Source of the DNA: Candidatus Eiseniibacteriota bacterium
Lineage (GTDB): Bacteria > Arandabacterota > Arandabacteria > JAGLYR01
Assembly: GCA_023132135.1 (NCBI GenBank)
Contig: JAGLYR010000099.1
Coordinates: 1-19,620 of the forward strand
Direction of reading: 5' to 3'
Length of the DNA stretch: 19,620 nt
In this document: piece after piece, positions 13,558-19,620 of the stretch
Position numbering within the stretch: the stretch's first letter is position 1
Layout: every line of letters starts with the position of its first letter
The notes under the pieces: generated by a model
Database searches by the model: none
The model's input: the letters and a program-made list of their open reading frames with translations, nothing else
Told to the model about the DNA's origin: nothing
Translations under genes and position numbers: made by a program

Positions 13558-14075
13558 GGTCTTCCGTCCCGCCCTGGTGGACTTTCCAGATTCCCGAGAA
13601 CCACGTCCACCAGGGAGTCCCGGTTCTCCTTCGAGACCTGCAGAACCACGACACCCGGATGCGAGCGCACCGCGTCCAGGAAGGCATTGCTCTCCGGCTT
13701 GATGACTCCCAGGACCGGCTTGCCCGAGTCGAGAGCCTCGAAGACGGCCCGCTGGAACTTCCGGGCACCCAGCTCCATCCTCCCCAGCTCGTCGAGGAGA
13801 ACCAGATCCGCCCCGTCCATCGCCCTGCGGATCGCTTCCACCCCCGCTTTCTCGAAGACCTCGGTATCCACGTCCATACCCTCTGGACACCGGCGCGCAA
13901 ATTCAAACTCTGCCCCGGTAATGCAATCGATGAGGACAAAACGCCGCCGGCCCGGATCCACATCCACCCGTTGGGTCCGGATTCCACCCACGGAGAAAGG
14001 CAGATTTTCCAGAACCCGCCGGATCACCGTGCTCTTGCCGATCCGCACCGGTCCGGTGAGGAAGATCTTCGCCAT
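13554..14075 (-). CDS. THEP1-like nucleoside-triphosphatase
   Basis: A 173-residue P-loop NTPase similar in size to the THEP1 (Aq_1292) family. Seen: Walker A GPVRIGKST (8-16), GGIRTQ (30-35) and Walker B with the following glutamate LVLLDELGRMEL (91-102), all typical of THEP1, which hydrolyses ATP, GTP and other NTPs in vitro. Its in vivo role is unclear. It is the first gene of the hydroxylase operon and overlaps mocA by 4 nt, so a role in cofactor handling or enzyme maturation is a reasonable inference. The ATG at 14075 has GGGAG nine bases upstream and starts directly with MAKIFLTG, leaving no room for a longer N-terminus before the P-loop. Confidence 0.85.
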   Translation of the reverse strand: MAKIFLTGPVRIGKSTVIRRVLENLPFSVGGIRTQRVDVDPGRRRFVLIDCITGAEFEFARRCPEGMDVDTEVFEKAGVEAIRRAMDGADLVLLDELGRMELGARKFQRAVFEALDSGKPVLGVIKPESNAFLDAVRSHPGVVVLQVSKENRDSLVDVVLGNLESPPGRDGRP

Positions 14076-14107
14076 GCCAAACCGCTCCCAACCCTGAAGT
14101 GGCTTGG

Positions 14108-14136
14108 ATAATAGCAGTTAGACTGGAGTCAGGGAA
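14108..14136 (-). promoter_or_regulatory. Candidate extended -10 promoter of the hydroxylase operon
   Basis: The minus strand reads TGCTATTAT (14116-14108), an extended -10 with five of six consensus bases in the hexamer; the hexamer 17 nt upstream, TTCCCT (14136-14131), is a poor -35. Transcription would start near 14101, giving a leader of about 25 nt before the NTPase ATG. It is the only such site seen in the 172-nt gap. The promoter rules of this phylum are not known. Confidence 0.3.
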
Positions 14137-14151
14137 AGTGAATTGTGGGGG

Positions 14152-14181
14152 ATCAGGGGCACGGCACGCCGTGCCCCTGAT
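14152..14181. repeat. Perfect 14-bp inverted repeat (palindrome) between transcription units
   Basis: The arms atcaggggcacggc and gccgtgcccctgat are perfect complements with only ac between them. As RNA it would form a stem of about 12 bp with a 6-nt loop on either strand. No U-run follows on the minus strand (CCCCCACAAT), so it is not a standard intrinsic terminator, though it lies where the upstream gene's transcript should end. It may be a mobile REP-like palindrome. Confidence 0.85.
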
Positions 14182-14206
14182 ATGTGGAATTTGCGGAATC
14201 TGCGGC
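14180..14206. repeat. Three diverged copies of the 9-bp word (atctgcgga family)
   Basis: The plus strand reads atatgtgga, atttgcgga, atctgcggc, the same 9-bp period and word as the array at 866-892 (atctgcgta, atctgcgta, atctgtggt). It abuts the palindrome at 14152-14181. Confidence 0.6.
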
Positions 14207-14221
14207 TGAGGTTATCGCTCT

Positions 14222-14245
14222 CTTCGCGCCTTCGCCGCGTCGCCT
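14222..14245. repeat. Short degenerate 8-bp tandem word (cttcgcgc family)
   Basis: The plus strand reads cttcgcgc, cttcgccg, cgtcgcct just beyond the stop codon of the secreted protease gene. The copies are few and diverged, so this is a weak call; it is listed because it is one of several such arrays in the gaps of this window. Confidence 0.35.
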
Positions 14246-14247
14246 TG

Positions 14248-17200
14248 CTACTTCAGCATCACAACTTTACGCGTAAACCGATCGCCACCCGCAGTCATCC
14301 GGCAGAAGTACACGCCCGAGCTCACGGCATGACCCTTGGAATCCACGCCATTCCACTCAACGCTGTACGTCCCGATCTCCTGTTTTTCGTCGACGAGCGT
14401 CTTCACCCGCTGGCCCTGAACGTTGTAGAGCATGACCACCACCGGGCCGGACCTCGCCAGCGAATAGGAAATCGTCGTCCTTGGATTGCACGGGTTCGGA
14501 TAGTTCTGATGAAGGGCCGTCCTGAGCGGCGTTCCCGGAAGTTCCTCGCCCCCGGCAACGGGGGTCAGAGCGAACTCGAAGAAACCGGTCCGGTTCGCGT
14601 CGTGGCAGAACATCGGCCACGGCAGGTACTCGGGGTTGAGGGGTCCGTCCAGATCATGAACGTGAACCCCACCGTCATAGGCCGCAAAGGCAATCTCCAC
14701 GTCGCCGTCCCCATCCAGATCCGTGATGACCGGAGAACTGTAGACGTCTGCCAGGGTCGCGATCGGGAAACCCGGCATCATACTACCCGTGTGCTTAATA
14801 GAGAACAGCCCCCCGGCGGTTGATCCCACGAGCACTTCAAGATCTCCGTCACCGTCCAGATCGCCCAGGGCGGGCGACGACCATATGGTCCCCCCACAGT
14901 ACCAGAGATGTCCGTTGGCATGGCGAACGCCGGTGCCATCGTGATGCCAGGCCCACAGCCACCCACAGCTCGCGCCCAGCACGATTTCGAGATCCCCATC
15001 ACCGTCCAGATCGCCCAAGGCCGGGCTGGACCAGATATCGAACTCCGTTTCCACCGGCCATCCCGGCATGATTCCCCCCGTGTCGTCCCACACGTAGACA
15101 AAACCATCCAGGTCGGCACACACGATTTCCAGATCGCCGTCGTCATCGAGATCGCCAATGGAGGGAGACGACCAGATGGGGCCGGTGACGGCAAACACTG
15201 CTGTGGTGTCGCGGTACCCCGTGCCGTCGAACTTCCAGGCGTAGAGATTGCCGCCATTGCTGCCCATGAAAATCTCCGGATGGTTGTCGTCATCCACATC
15301 CGCCACCGCGGGTGAGCCGCCCGCTTCGCCCCCGCCCATGTTCCAGAAAACGCCATCGGGCTGGAGGTACCCACTCCCATCGTGATTCCACACCATCAGG
15401 CGGCCGCCGCAACCGACGAGGATTTCAGGTGTCCAGTCACCGTCCAGGTCTGCGACAGCGGGTGTGGAACGGATCATCTGGTCCGAGACGGCCAGCGTGC
15501 CGTCGCCATTCAGGACCCCCGTACCGTCGGGATTCCAGGCATAGAGCGTCCCGTCGTTGCTGCCAACGATGATCTCCAGATCCGGATCGCCGTCGATGTC
15601 GGCCAGTGCCGGCGACGACCAGATTTCATCGCCCGTGACCACCGGCCAGCCCGATTTCAGGTTACCCTGTGCATCCCACATGTACACACGCCAGTCCTTC
15701 GACCCAACCACAATCTCCAGATCGTCGTTCCCGTCCACATCCCCCACCGCAATCGAGGAGTAGATTGTATCGTCCGTCAGCTGGGGCCACCCGGGCTGGG
15801 ATTCCGGGTTGGTCCAGCAATTCTTGTAATCCGTGTATGCAGTTTCGTTGCCCGACGTGTCCACGGCTGTAACCTGGTACCAGTACATCGTAAGGTCCTT
15901 GAGACCGCTGTCCTCGAAGTATGCCGACCCATCAATTACGCGGCCGTTCGCCCGGTGAAAATCCCACACACCATTTTCCATCTGGTAGACATTGAATCCA
16001 ACGAGATCTTCGTCGTCCTGGCCGTCCCAGGTTAAGACGATCACGCCGGGCCCGGTTACCTCGCAGGAAACCCCCGCGGGCACGGCCGGAGGAATCAGTT
16101 CCCAGTCCTCCCGCCAGATGTGACCGTAGCTGTCCGTCAGTTCCAGGCGCACCCTGGGGGTTGCTCCCGAGCAGTAGACCGAGAACGTCTCTTCCGTTTC
16201 CACGAGGGCTCCCGCCCCAATGTCTCCGAAAACGATGACGCTGTCGAGAAGCACTGCATCCGAGATTGCCGAGAGCACTCCCTCTACACCCATGGCCGCT
16301 CCCCCGCCGTCGTTCGCGATGTAGCACGTGATGAGGAGCGTGTCTCCCACGTCGGGAATCATGTCACCGTTTCCATGAGTGACATCCTCTGCCGAGTGGT
16401 AGTGGTCCCCAAGTGCGGGCGCCGCCACTTCCAGGCGGAAACCGTCCAGCCACTGGTCCCGCGTATCCGCACCGATATCCAGCGAGAACCTCGCCTGGTC
16501 TTCATCCCTGGCATTGGTGTCGGCCCGCACGACAAAGGTCCGGGCCACCGACTGCCCAACATCGATCGAGCCGTAGATCCCGGTTGTATCCAGAATATCC
16601 ACGAAAAAGGAATCGGCCAGCACCAGATCGAGTCCGTCCTCACACTCAGTCGAGTCCGTGGCGAAGGCAAAGGTCACCGTACTGCCGAAGAAGAACTCGT
16701 CGTCCTCGAGCAGTACCGGAACGGCGGCCAGAATCTCGCCGTCCGTCGACAGCGTCCCCACAAAAGCGTGGCTCCGGAGACCACCGCTGCACCGGACGTG
16801 CCATCCTGAGACGTCTTCCCAGACGTGGACTGCGGTATCCGCGCAGGCCATGAAGGAAGGCTTGCCCCAGAGATCCTCGCCGGACAGATCCACGGTGAAT
16901 GGAATAGCCGCTGGGCTCACCCCGTCCCGGCCCAGACGGACGTACCCGGGATCGGCCGCCCCGTCCACCGAGAAAAACGCCGTGAGCATGGACCCTGACG
17001 GCAGGCCCAGATCCGCGGAAACATTCTCGGCCGCCTGGTCCCCGCCGTTCTTCAGCGTGACGGTCACCTCAAGGGTCTCCCCCGCATCCCAGACCCCATC
17101 TCCATTCCCGGAGCTCTGGCCCGAGGAATCATCATCGATAGTCACGGACTCGACGAAGAGGCTGGCCCCGGACCCCACCACCTCCACAGAGTCCACAGCG

Positions 17201-19305
17201 GGGAAGAAGTTGCGCTTGATCACCACGAGGGACGCCGTCCCCAGACTGCTCGGGGTCAGGTCGAATGTCACCTGGCCCAGGGCGTCCGTGATTCCCCTTG
17301 CGTAGTCGTCGCCCTCTTCCTTGTAGAAACACACCATCGCGCCCTCAACCGGGCCGGACCCGTCGCTCACCTCCACCTGGTACACACCACCGTCGATGTT
17401 CACCGAACCCGCGTGGGTAACAACCAGGGACTCCGGCAACTCCGTCCACACCAGCATCTCCGGATCGCCCATTAAAGTGTAGGCCAAGGTACTCCATCGG
17501 AAAGCCGAGATGTCCGGAATGGACTCGGCCATGAAAGGCAGCTTGTGCGCGGCGTTGATTTCGCCAACCCTCTCCAGATCCGTCCGGAACATGAGACGGC
17601 AGAACTCCCCCAGGTAGAACTGGCCGACGTGTGGGAAATCGAAGTGTGTACATCCCAGGGGAGCGATCAATCCCCCGTTGGGATTCAGCAGGAAACGCTC
17701 GTTGATCGACTCCAGCTCCATCTGGCTCAGATGGCAGTTCAGCTGGAACATGACGCCCCGCTTTCCGCGGTTCGTCATGGCCTCGACGTCGTTGGCGTAC
17801 ACGAAGCGATCGTCAGCGGTGGACATCTTGAAGGCGTCCCCATGGCTGACGTAGGCGATCAGAGCGTACCCTTCGTTGAACGCATCAATCACGGTGTCCC
17901 GGGTCTCCGTATCATCCGGATGTTCAAACAGGGTCGTCGTGTCCCAGTGAGCAGGCAGGTACTGCATGCCATGCTGGCAGCAGTCCTTGCCGTTCAGGTA
18001 CACCGGGTCACCGGGATTCCACCAGATAGGGAACACCACTTCCCCGATGAAAAGGGCCCGGGTCTGGAATCCCACGCTGTCCGGGAACTGGTACTCGAAG
18101 AGGTTGTCTATGAACAGATTCACCTCGTCCACCGTATCGGCGGGCACGCGCCCCACGACGAGTTCCGGGTACAGATCGGCGTCGTCGCCGCGGTCTGCGA
18201 CCGACCTGTAGCCTTCACCGAAATCGCTGTCCCCGTCCCCGTTCCAGTTCCCGTCGAGGCACTCCAAGTACAGGTCCGTCGGGATCTGCCAATCGCCGGA
18301 ACCGTAGTAATCACAAGTGGCCCGCCGCATTGGAATCACCGGATCGTCTCCCCCGATCATTACCCAGATGGTTCCCCACTTCTGGTATGCGTCCCTGAGG
18401 AAGTTCCGGATTTTCTCGGGAAGATCGACACCTCCCGGGTAGTTCTCCTCGATCCACGAGATTGTCCGGACGGCCGCCGGAACGCCACACTTCGTCTTCC
18501 ACTGCGCCAGACGCTCGAACGCCGGCACCATTTCGTCGGTTGTGATTATCAGGTATTCCACCAGACTTCCGTCCAGGGATGGAATTTCCGTCGGCGCATG
18601 GCCCCGGGACGATGCCCCCGCGACAATCTCCGGCGCGCCCGTCATGCCCTCGGCCCAGTTCACCACGGAGCTCGCCACGAACCGGCGGTCCGTATCCCAG
18701 CCGTTTACACTCACCCGAAGCCTGCTCGCCGGAGAGCCGTCCCCGTCCGGTTCAAGAACCAGGCGGTATGAAATCTCAGGGTAGAGCACCAGCTCGTGTC
18801 CCCGCGGGCGGTACTGGAGAGGATGAATGGCAACCGTTGCAACCCGGTGCCCCCTCATCCAACCCTGGTTCACCAGCTCCACCAGAGGGCCCGGGAACTC
18901 GCCTGGGGAATCCAGTAGCTCTGCGTTCATGGACCGGGTCCCGCCGTCCATCTGAGCCTCGAAGTACCCGCCCGGCAGGATGGGATGCTCACCCGGAAGG
19001 GGCTGCCTGGATGATTCCACAACCTCCACGCGGGCTACGCGCATCCCCTCGGGGAGAAGATACGTCCGGCTCTGGCTGGGAATCATCGGCTCGCCGAGGT
19101 TAGTGCGAGTGACGAAGCCCTCCAGCGACACCTGTTCATAGCCGTCCGGGCCGGCGCTCGTTCTGACAAGTTCCTCCTCGACTCTCACCACATCCACGAT
19201 GTCCGTAGCATGGGTCGGGGACGCCGGAACAAGAGCAGCGATCAGCAGAACCAGAAAGGGGAGTCCGTGGGCAATACGATGGAGAGATGGGGCACCGACT
19301 CTCAT
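14248..19305 (-). CDS. Secreted gingipain-type (C25) protease with FG-GAP propeller and T9SS sorting domain
   Basis: A 1685-residue exported protein. Seen in order: signal peptide (1-33, hydrophobic FLVLLIAALV, cleavage after THA); a C25 propeptide-like region (about 35-240); a peptidase C25 domain (about 248-620) with likely catalytic histidine in YVSHGDAF (H488) and cysteine in QLNCHLSQ (C524), closing with TLMGDPEMLVW; Ig-like and CARDB-like domains (about 620-1070); a fibronectin type III domain (about 1072-1168); eight FG-GAP repeats (about 1169-1552); and a FlgD-like type-A sorting domain (1596-1685) with NYPNPCNPRTTISY and SSGVYFCRM. C25 enzymes are cysteine endopeptidases; the His-Cys spacing of 36 is close to that of gingipain. 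The sorting domain implies export by the type IX system and attachment or release at the cell surface. AAGGAG lies 8 nt before the ATG at 19305. It is unrelated to the operon downstream. Specificity is not predictable. Confidence 0.9.
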   Translation of the reverse strand: MRVGAPSLHRIAHGLPFLVLLIAALVPASPTHATDIVDVVRVEEELVRTSAGPDGYEQVSLEGFVTRTNLGEPMIPSQSRTYLLPEGMRVARVEVVESSRQPLPGEHPILPGGYFEAQMDGGTRSMNAELLDSPGEFPGPLVELVNQGWMRGHRVATVAIHPLQYRPRGHELVLYPEISYRLVLEPDGDGSPASRLRVSVNGWDTDRRFVASSVVNWAEGMTGAPEIVAGASSRGHAPTEIPSLDGSLVEYLIITTDEMVPAFERLAQWKTKCGVPAAVRTISWIEENYPGGVDLPEKIRNFLRDAYQKWGTIWVMIGGDDPVIPMRRATCDYYGSGDWQIPTDLYLECLDGNWNGDGDSDFGEGYRSVADRGDDADLYPELVVGRVPADTVDEVNLFIDNLFEYQFPDSVGFQTRALFIGEVVFPIWWNPGDPVYLNGKDCCQHGMQYLPAHWDTTTLFEHPDDTETRDTVIDAFNEGYALIAYVSHGDAFKMSTADDRFVYANDVEAMTNRGKRGVMFQLNCHLSQMELESINERFLLNPNGGLIAPLGCTHFDFPHVGQFYLGEFCRLMFRTDLERVGEINAAHKLPFMAESIPDISAFRWSTLAYTLMGDPEMLVWTELPESLVVTHAGSVNIDGGVYQVEVSDGSGPVEGAMVCFYKEEGDDYARGITDALGQVTFDLTPSSLGTASLVVIKRNFFPAVDSVEVVGSGASLFVESVTIDDDSSGQSSGNGDGVWDAGETLEVTVTLKNGGDQAAENVSADLGLPSGSMLTAFFSVDGAADPGYVRLGRDGVSPAAIPFTVDLSGEDLWGKPSFMACADTAVHVWEDVSGWHVRCSGGLRSHAFVGTLSTDGEILAAVPVLLEDDEFFFGSTVTFAFATDSTECEDGLDLVLADSFFVDILDTTGIYGSIDVGQSVARTFVVRADTNARDEDQARFSLDIGADTRDQWLDGFRLEVAAPALGDHYHSAEDVTHGNGDMIPDVGDTLLITCYIANDGGGAAMGVEGVLSAISDAVLLDSVIVFGDIGAGALVETEETFSVYCSGATPRVRLELTDSYGHIWREDWELIPPAVPAGVSCEVTGPGVIVLTWDGQDDEDLVGFNVYQMENGVWDFHRANGRVIDGSAYFEDSGLKDLTMYWYQVTAVDTSGNETAYTDYKNCWTNPESQPGWPQLTDDTIYSSIAVGDVDGNDDLEIVVGSKDWRVYMWDAQGNLKSGWPVVTGDEIWSSPALADIDGDPDLEIIVGSNDGTLYAWNPDGTGVLNGDGTLAVSDQMIRSTPAVADLDGDWTPEILVGCGGRLMVWNHDGSGYLQPDGVFWNMGGGEAGGSPAVADVDDDNHPEIFMGSNGGNLYAWKFDGTGYRDTTAVFAVTGPIWSSPSIGDLDDDGDLEIVCADLDGFVYVWDDTGGIMPGWPVETEFDIWSSPALGDLDGDGDLEIVLGASCGWLWAWHHDGTGVRHANGHLWYCGGTIWSSPALGDLDGDGDLEVLVGSTAGGLFSIKHTGSMMPGFPIATLADVYSSPVITDLDGDGDVEIAFAAYDGGVHVHDLDGPLNPEYLPWPMFCHDANRTGFFEFALTPVAGGEELPGTPLRTALHQNYPNPCNPRTTISYSLARSGPVVVMLYNVQGQRVKTLVDEKQEIGTYSVEWNGVDSKGHAVSSGVYFCRMTAGGDRFTRKVVMLK
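14650..15800 (-). repeat. Eight FG-GAP/VCBS-like coding repeats forming a predicted beta-propeller
   Basis: Eight units of about 40-60 residues share the pattern SSPALGDLDGDGDLEIVVG followed by a short W-containing strand (VYMWD, LYAWN, LMVWN, LYAWK, VYVWD, LWAWH and so on). The DxDGDxD stretch is the calcium-binding loop of integrin-type FG-GAP repeats. The sixth and seventh units share 19 identical bases at 14849-14867 and 14999-15017, which suggests growth by duplication. Confidence 0.8.
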
Positions 19306-19440
19306 GAGTTCTACTCCTTAAGGGCACAGGTTGTGGGTTGCCTTCCCTGCGGAGACTTCTGGATACACGAAATCGGGCGATCCCGCAGATCCCCCGATCA
19401 GACCGGCAAAGCCAGCATATCAAGCCCCCAGTCGACTAAC

Positions 19441-19469
19441 ATGTTACCACATCCGGGCTTCAATTTCAA
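19441..19469 (-). promoter_or_regulatory. Candidate sigma-70-like promoter of the C25 protease gene
   Basis: The minus strand has TTGAAA (19469-19464), a 17-nt spacer and TAACAT (19446-19441), with TG one base before the -10 (TGGTAACAT, extended -10). The -35 matches five of six consensus bases and the -10 four of six. Transcription would begin near 19434, giving a leader of about 130 nt before the ATG at 19305. Confidence 0.5.
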
Positions 19470-19560
19470 CCCAAATCGGGCCTCCCCGACCCAGACCGCT
19501 CTTTCCGTGCAACAGACCGCCACAAGACGCAAGCGCTGCGGCAAGTGCGCCAGGACACCA

Positions 19561-19606
19561 GCCTGGACTATGCACGAATCCGGATGGATTCGCACACAGT
19601 CCAGGC
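19561..19606 (-). other. Long hairpin that is complete only in minus-strand RNA
   Basis: The outer arms gcctggact / agtccaggc and inner arms cgaatcc / ggattcg are perfect complements; the 5-nt segments between them pair fully only in minus-strand RNA (GUGUG with UGCAU, three G-U wobbles), giving 21 continuous base pairs and an AUCC loop. In plus-strand RNA the same segments contain three A-C mismatches. No U-run follows on the minus strand, so a classical terminator is unlikely. It may be a transcript-end structure of an upstream gene, a REP-like element or part of a small RNA. Confidence 0.6.
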
Positions 19607-19620
19607 AGAGCAATAGAGAA

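Larger units (their letters stand above)
19306..19620. other. Non-coding leader region upstream of the secreted protease gene
   Basis: No convincing gene is seen in these 315 bases; the longest frames are short, lack ribosome sites and resemble no family I know. The region holds the protease ribosome site (19314-19319), a promoter candidate (19441-19469), a weak 6-bp inverted repeat (atcggg 19372-19377 / cccgat 19393-19398) in the predicted 5' leader, and a long hairpin (19561-19606). Confidence 0.6.

Noticed and set aside
14152-14181. Intrinsic terminator for the protease gene
   Set aside because: No run of U follows the stem on the minus strand; it is recorded as a palindrome instead.
866-14206. 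Short repeat arrays as a CRISPR or tandem-repeat locus
   Set aside because: Units are only 7-9 bp, directly adjacent and without spacers, so they are not CRISPR repeats.
19398-19613. A possible 71-residue protein on the minus strand upstream of the protease
   Set aside because: No ribosome site or homology; it overlaps the hairpin and the promoter candidate, and its Cys/Arg-rich start is what the hairpin sequence would give by chance.

Overview
The window is GC-rich bacterial chromosome in which every supported gene lies on the minus strand, so transcription runs from high to low coordinates. The large protein at the right end carries a Sec signal peptide, a gingipain-type (C25) protease domain, an FG-GAP propeller and a C-terminal domain of the type-A type IX secretion sorting kind. 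That combination points to a Gram-negative of the Bacteroidota/FCB superphylum, probably one of its GC-rich, mostly uncultured phyla (Eisenbacteria, Krumholzibacteriota or Latescibacterota-like). This placement is inferred from protein style, not from a marker gene.

Layout in transcription order. 19620-19306 is a non-coding leader with a long hairpin and a good promoter candidate. 19305-14248 is the secreted C25/FG-GAP protein. 14247-14076 is an intergenic gap with short tandem words, a perfect palindrome and a weak promoter candidate. From 14075 to the left edge runs one tightly packed unit of 13 genes: THEP1-like NTPase, MocA-type nucleotidyltransferase, molybdenum hydroxylase 1 (Mo subunit, 2Fe-2S subunit, XdhC-type maturation factor, FAD subunit), hydroxylase 2 (Mo, FAD and 2Fe-2S subunits), PreA-like dihydropyrimidine dehydrogenase, dihydropyrimidinase/hydantoinase (HyuA), SsnA-type amidohydrolase, and a YgeW-type knotted carbamoyltransferase cut by the window edge. 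Six junctions in this unit are 4-nt ATGA overlaps.

The gene set resembles the purine/urate degradation region of E. coli and gut anaerobes (ygeW, hyuA, ssnA, ygfJ/mocA, xdh genes), but here there are two complete three-subunit hydroxylases and a stand-alone PreA-like flavoprotein. In both Mo subunits the residues that hold purines in xanthine dehydrogenase occur at the same spacing. A plausible reading is oxidation of purines by two hydroxylases, reduction of an intermediate by PreA, ring opening and deamination by the two amidohydrolases, and carbamoyl transfer or phosphorolysis by YgeW to save energy. The chemistry beyond the hydroxylases is inference. No transporter, regulator, selD, yqeB or yqeC lies in the window.

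Several gaps between genes that do not overlap hold arrays of 7- or 9-bp words. No tRNA, rRNA, CRISPR array, insertion sequence or origin was seen.
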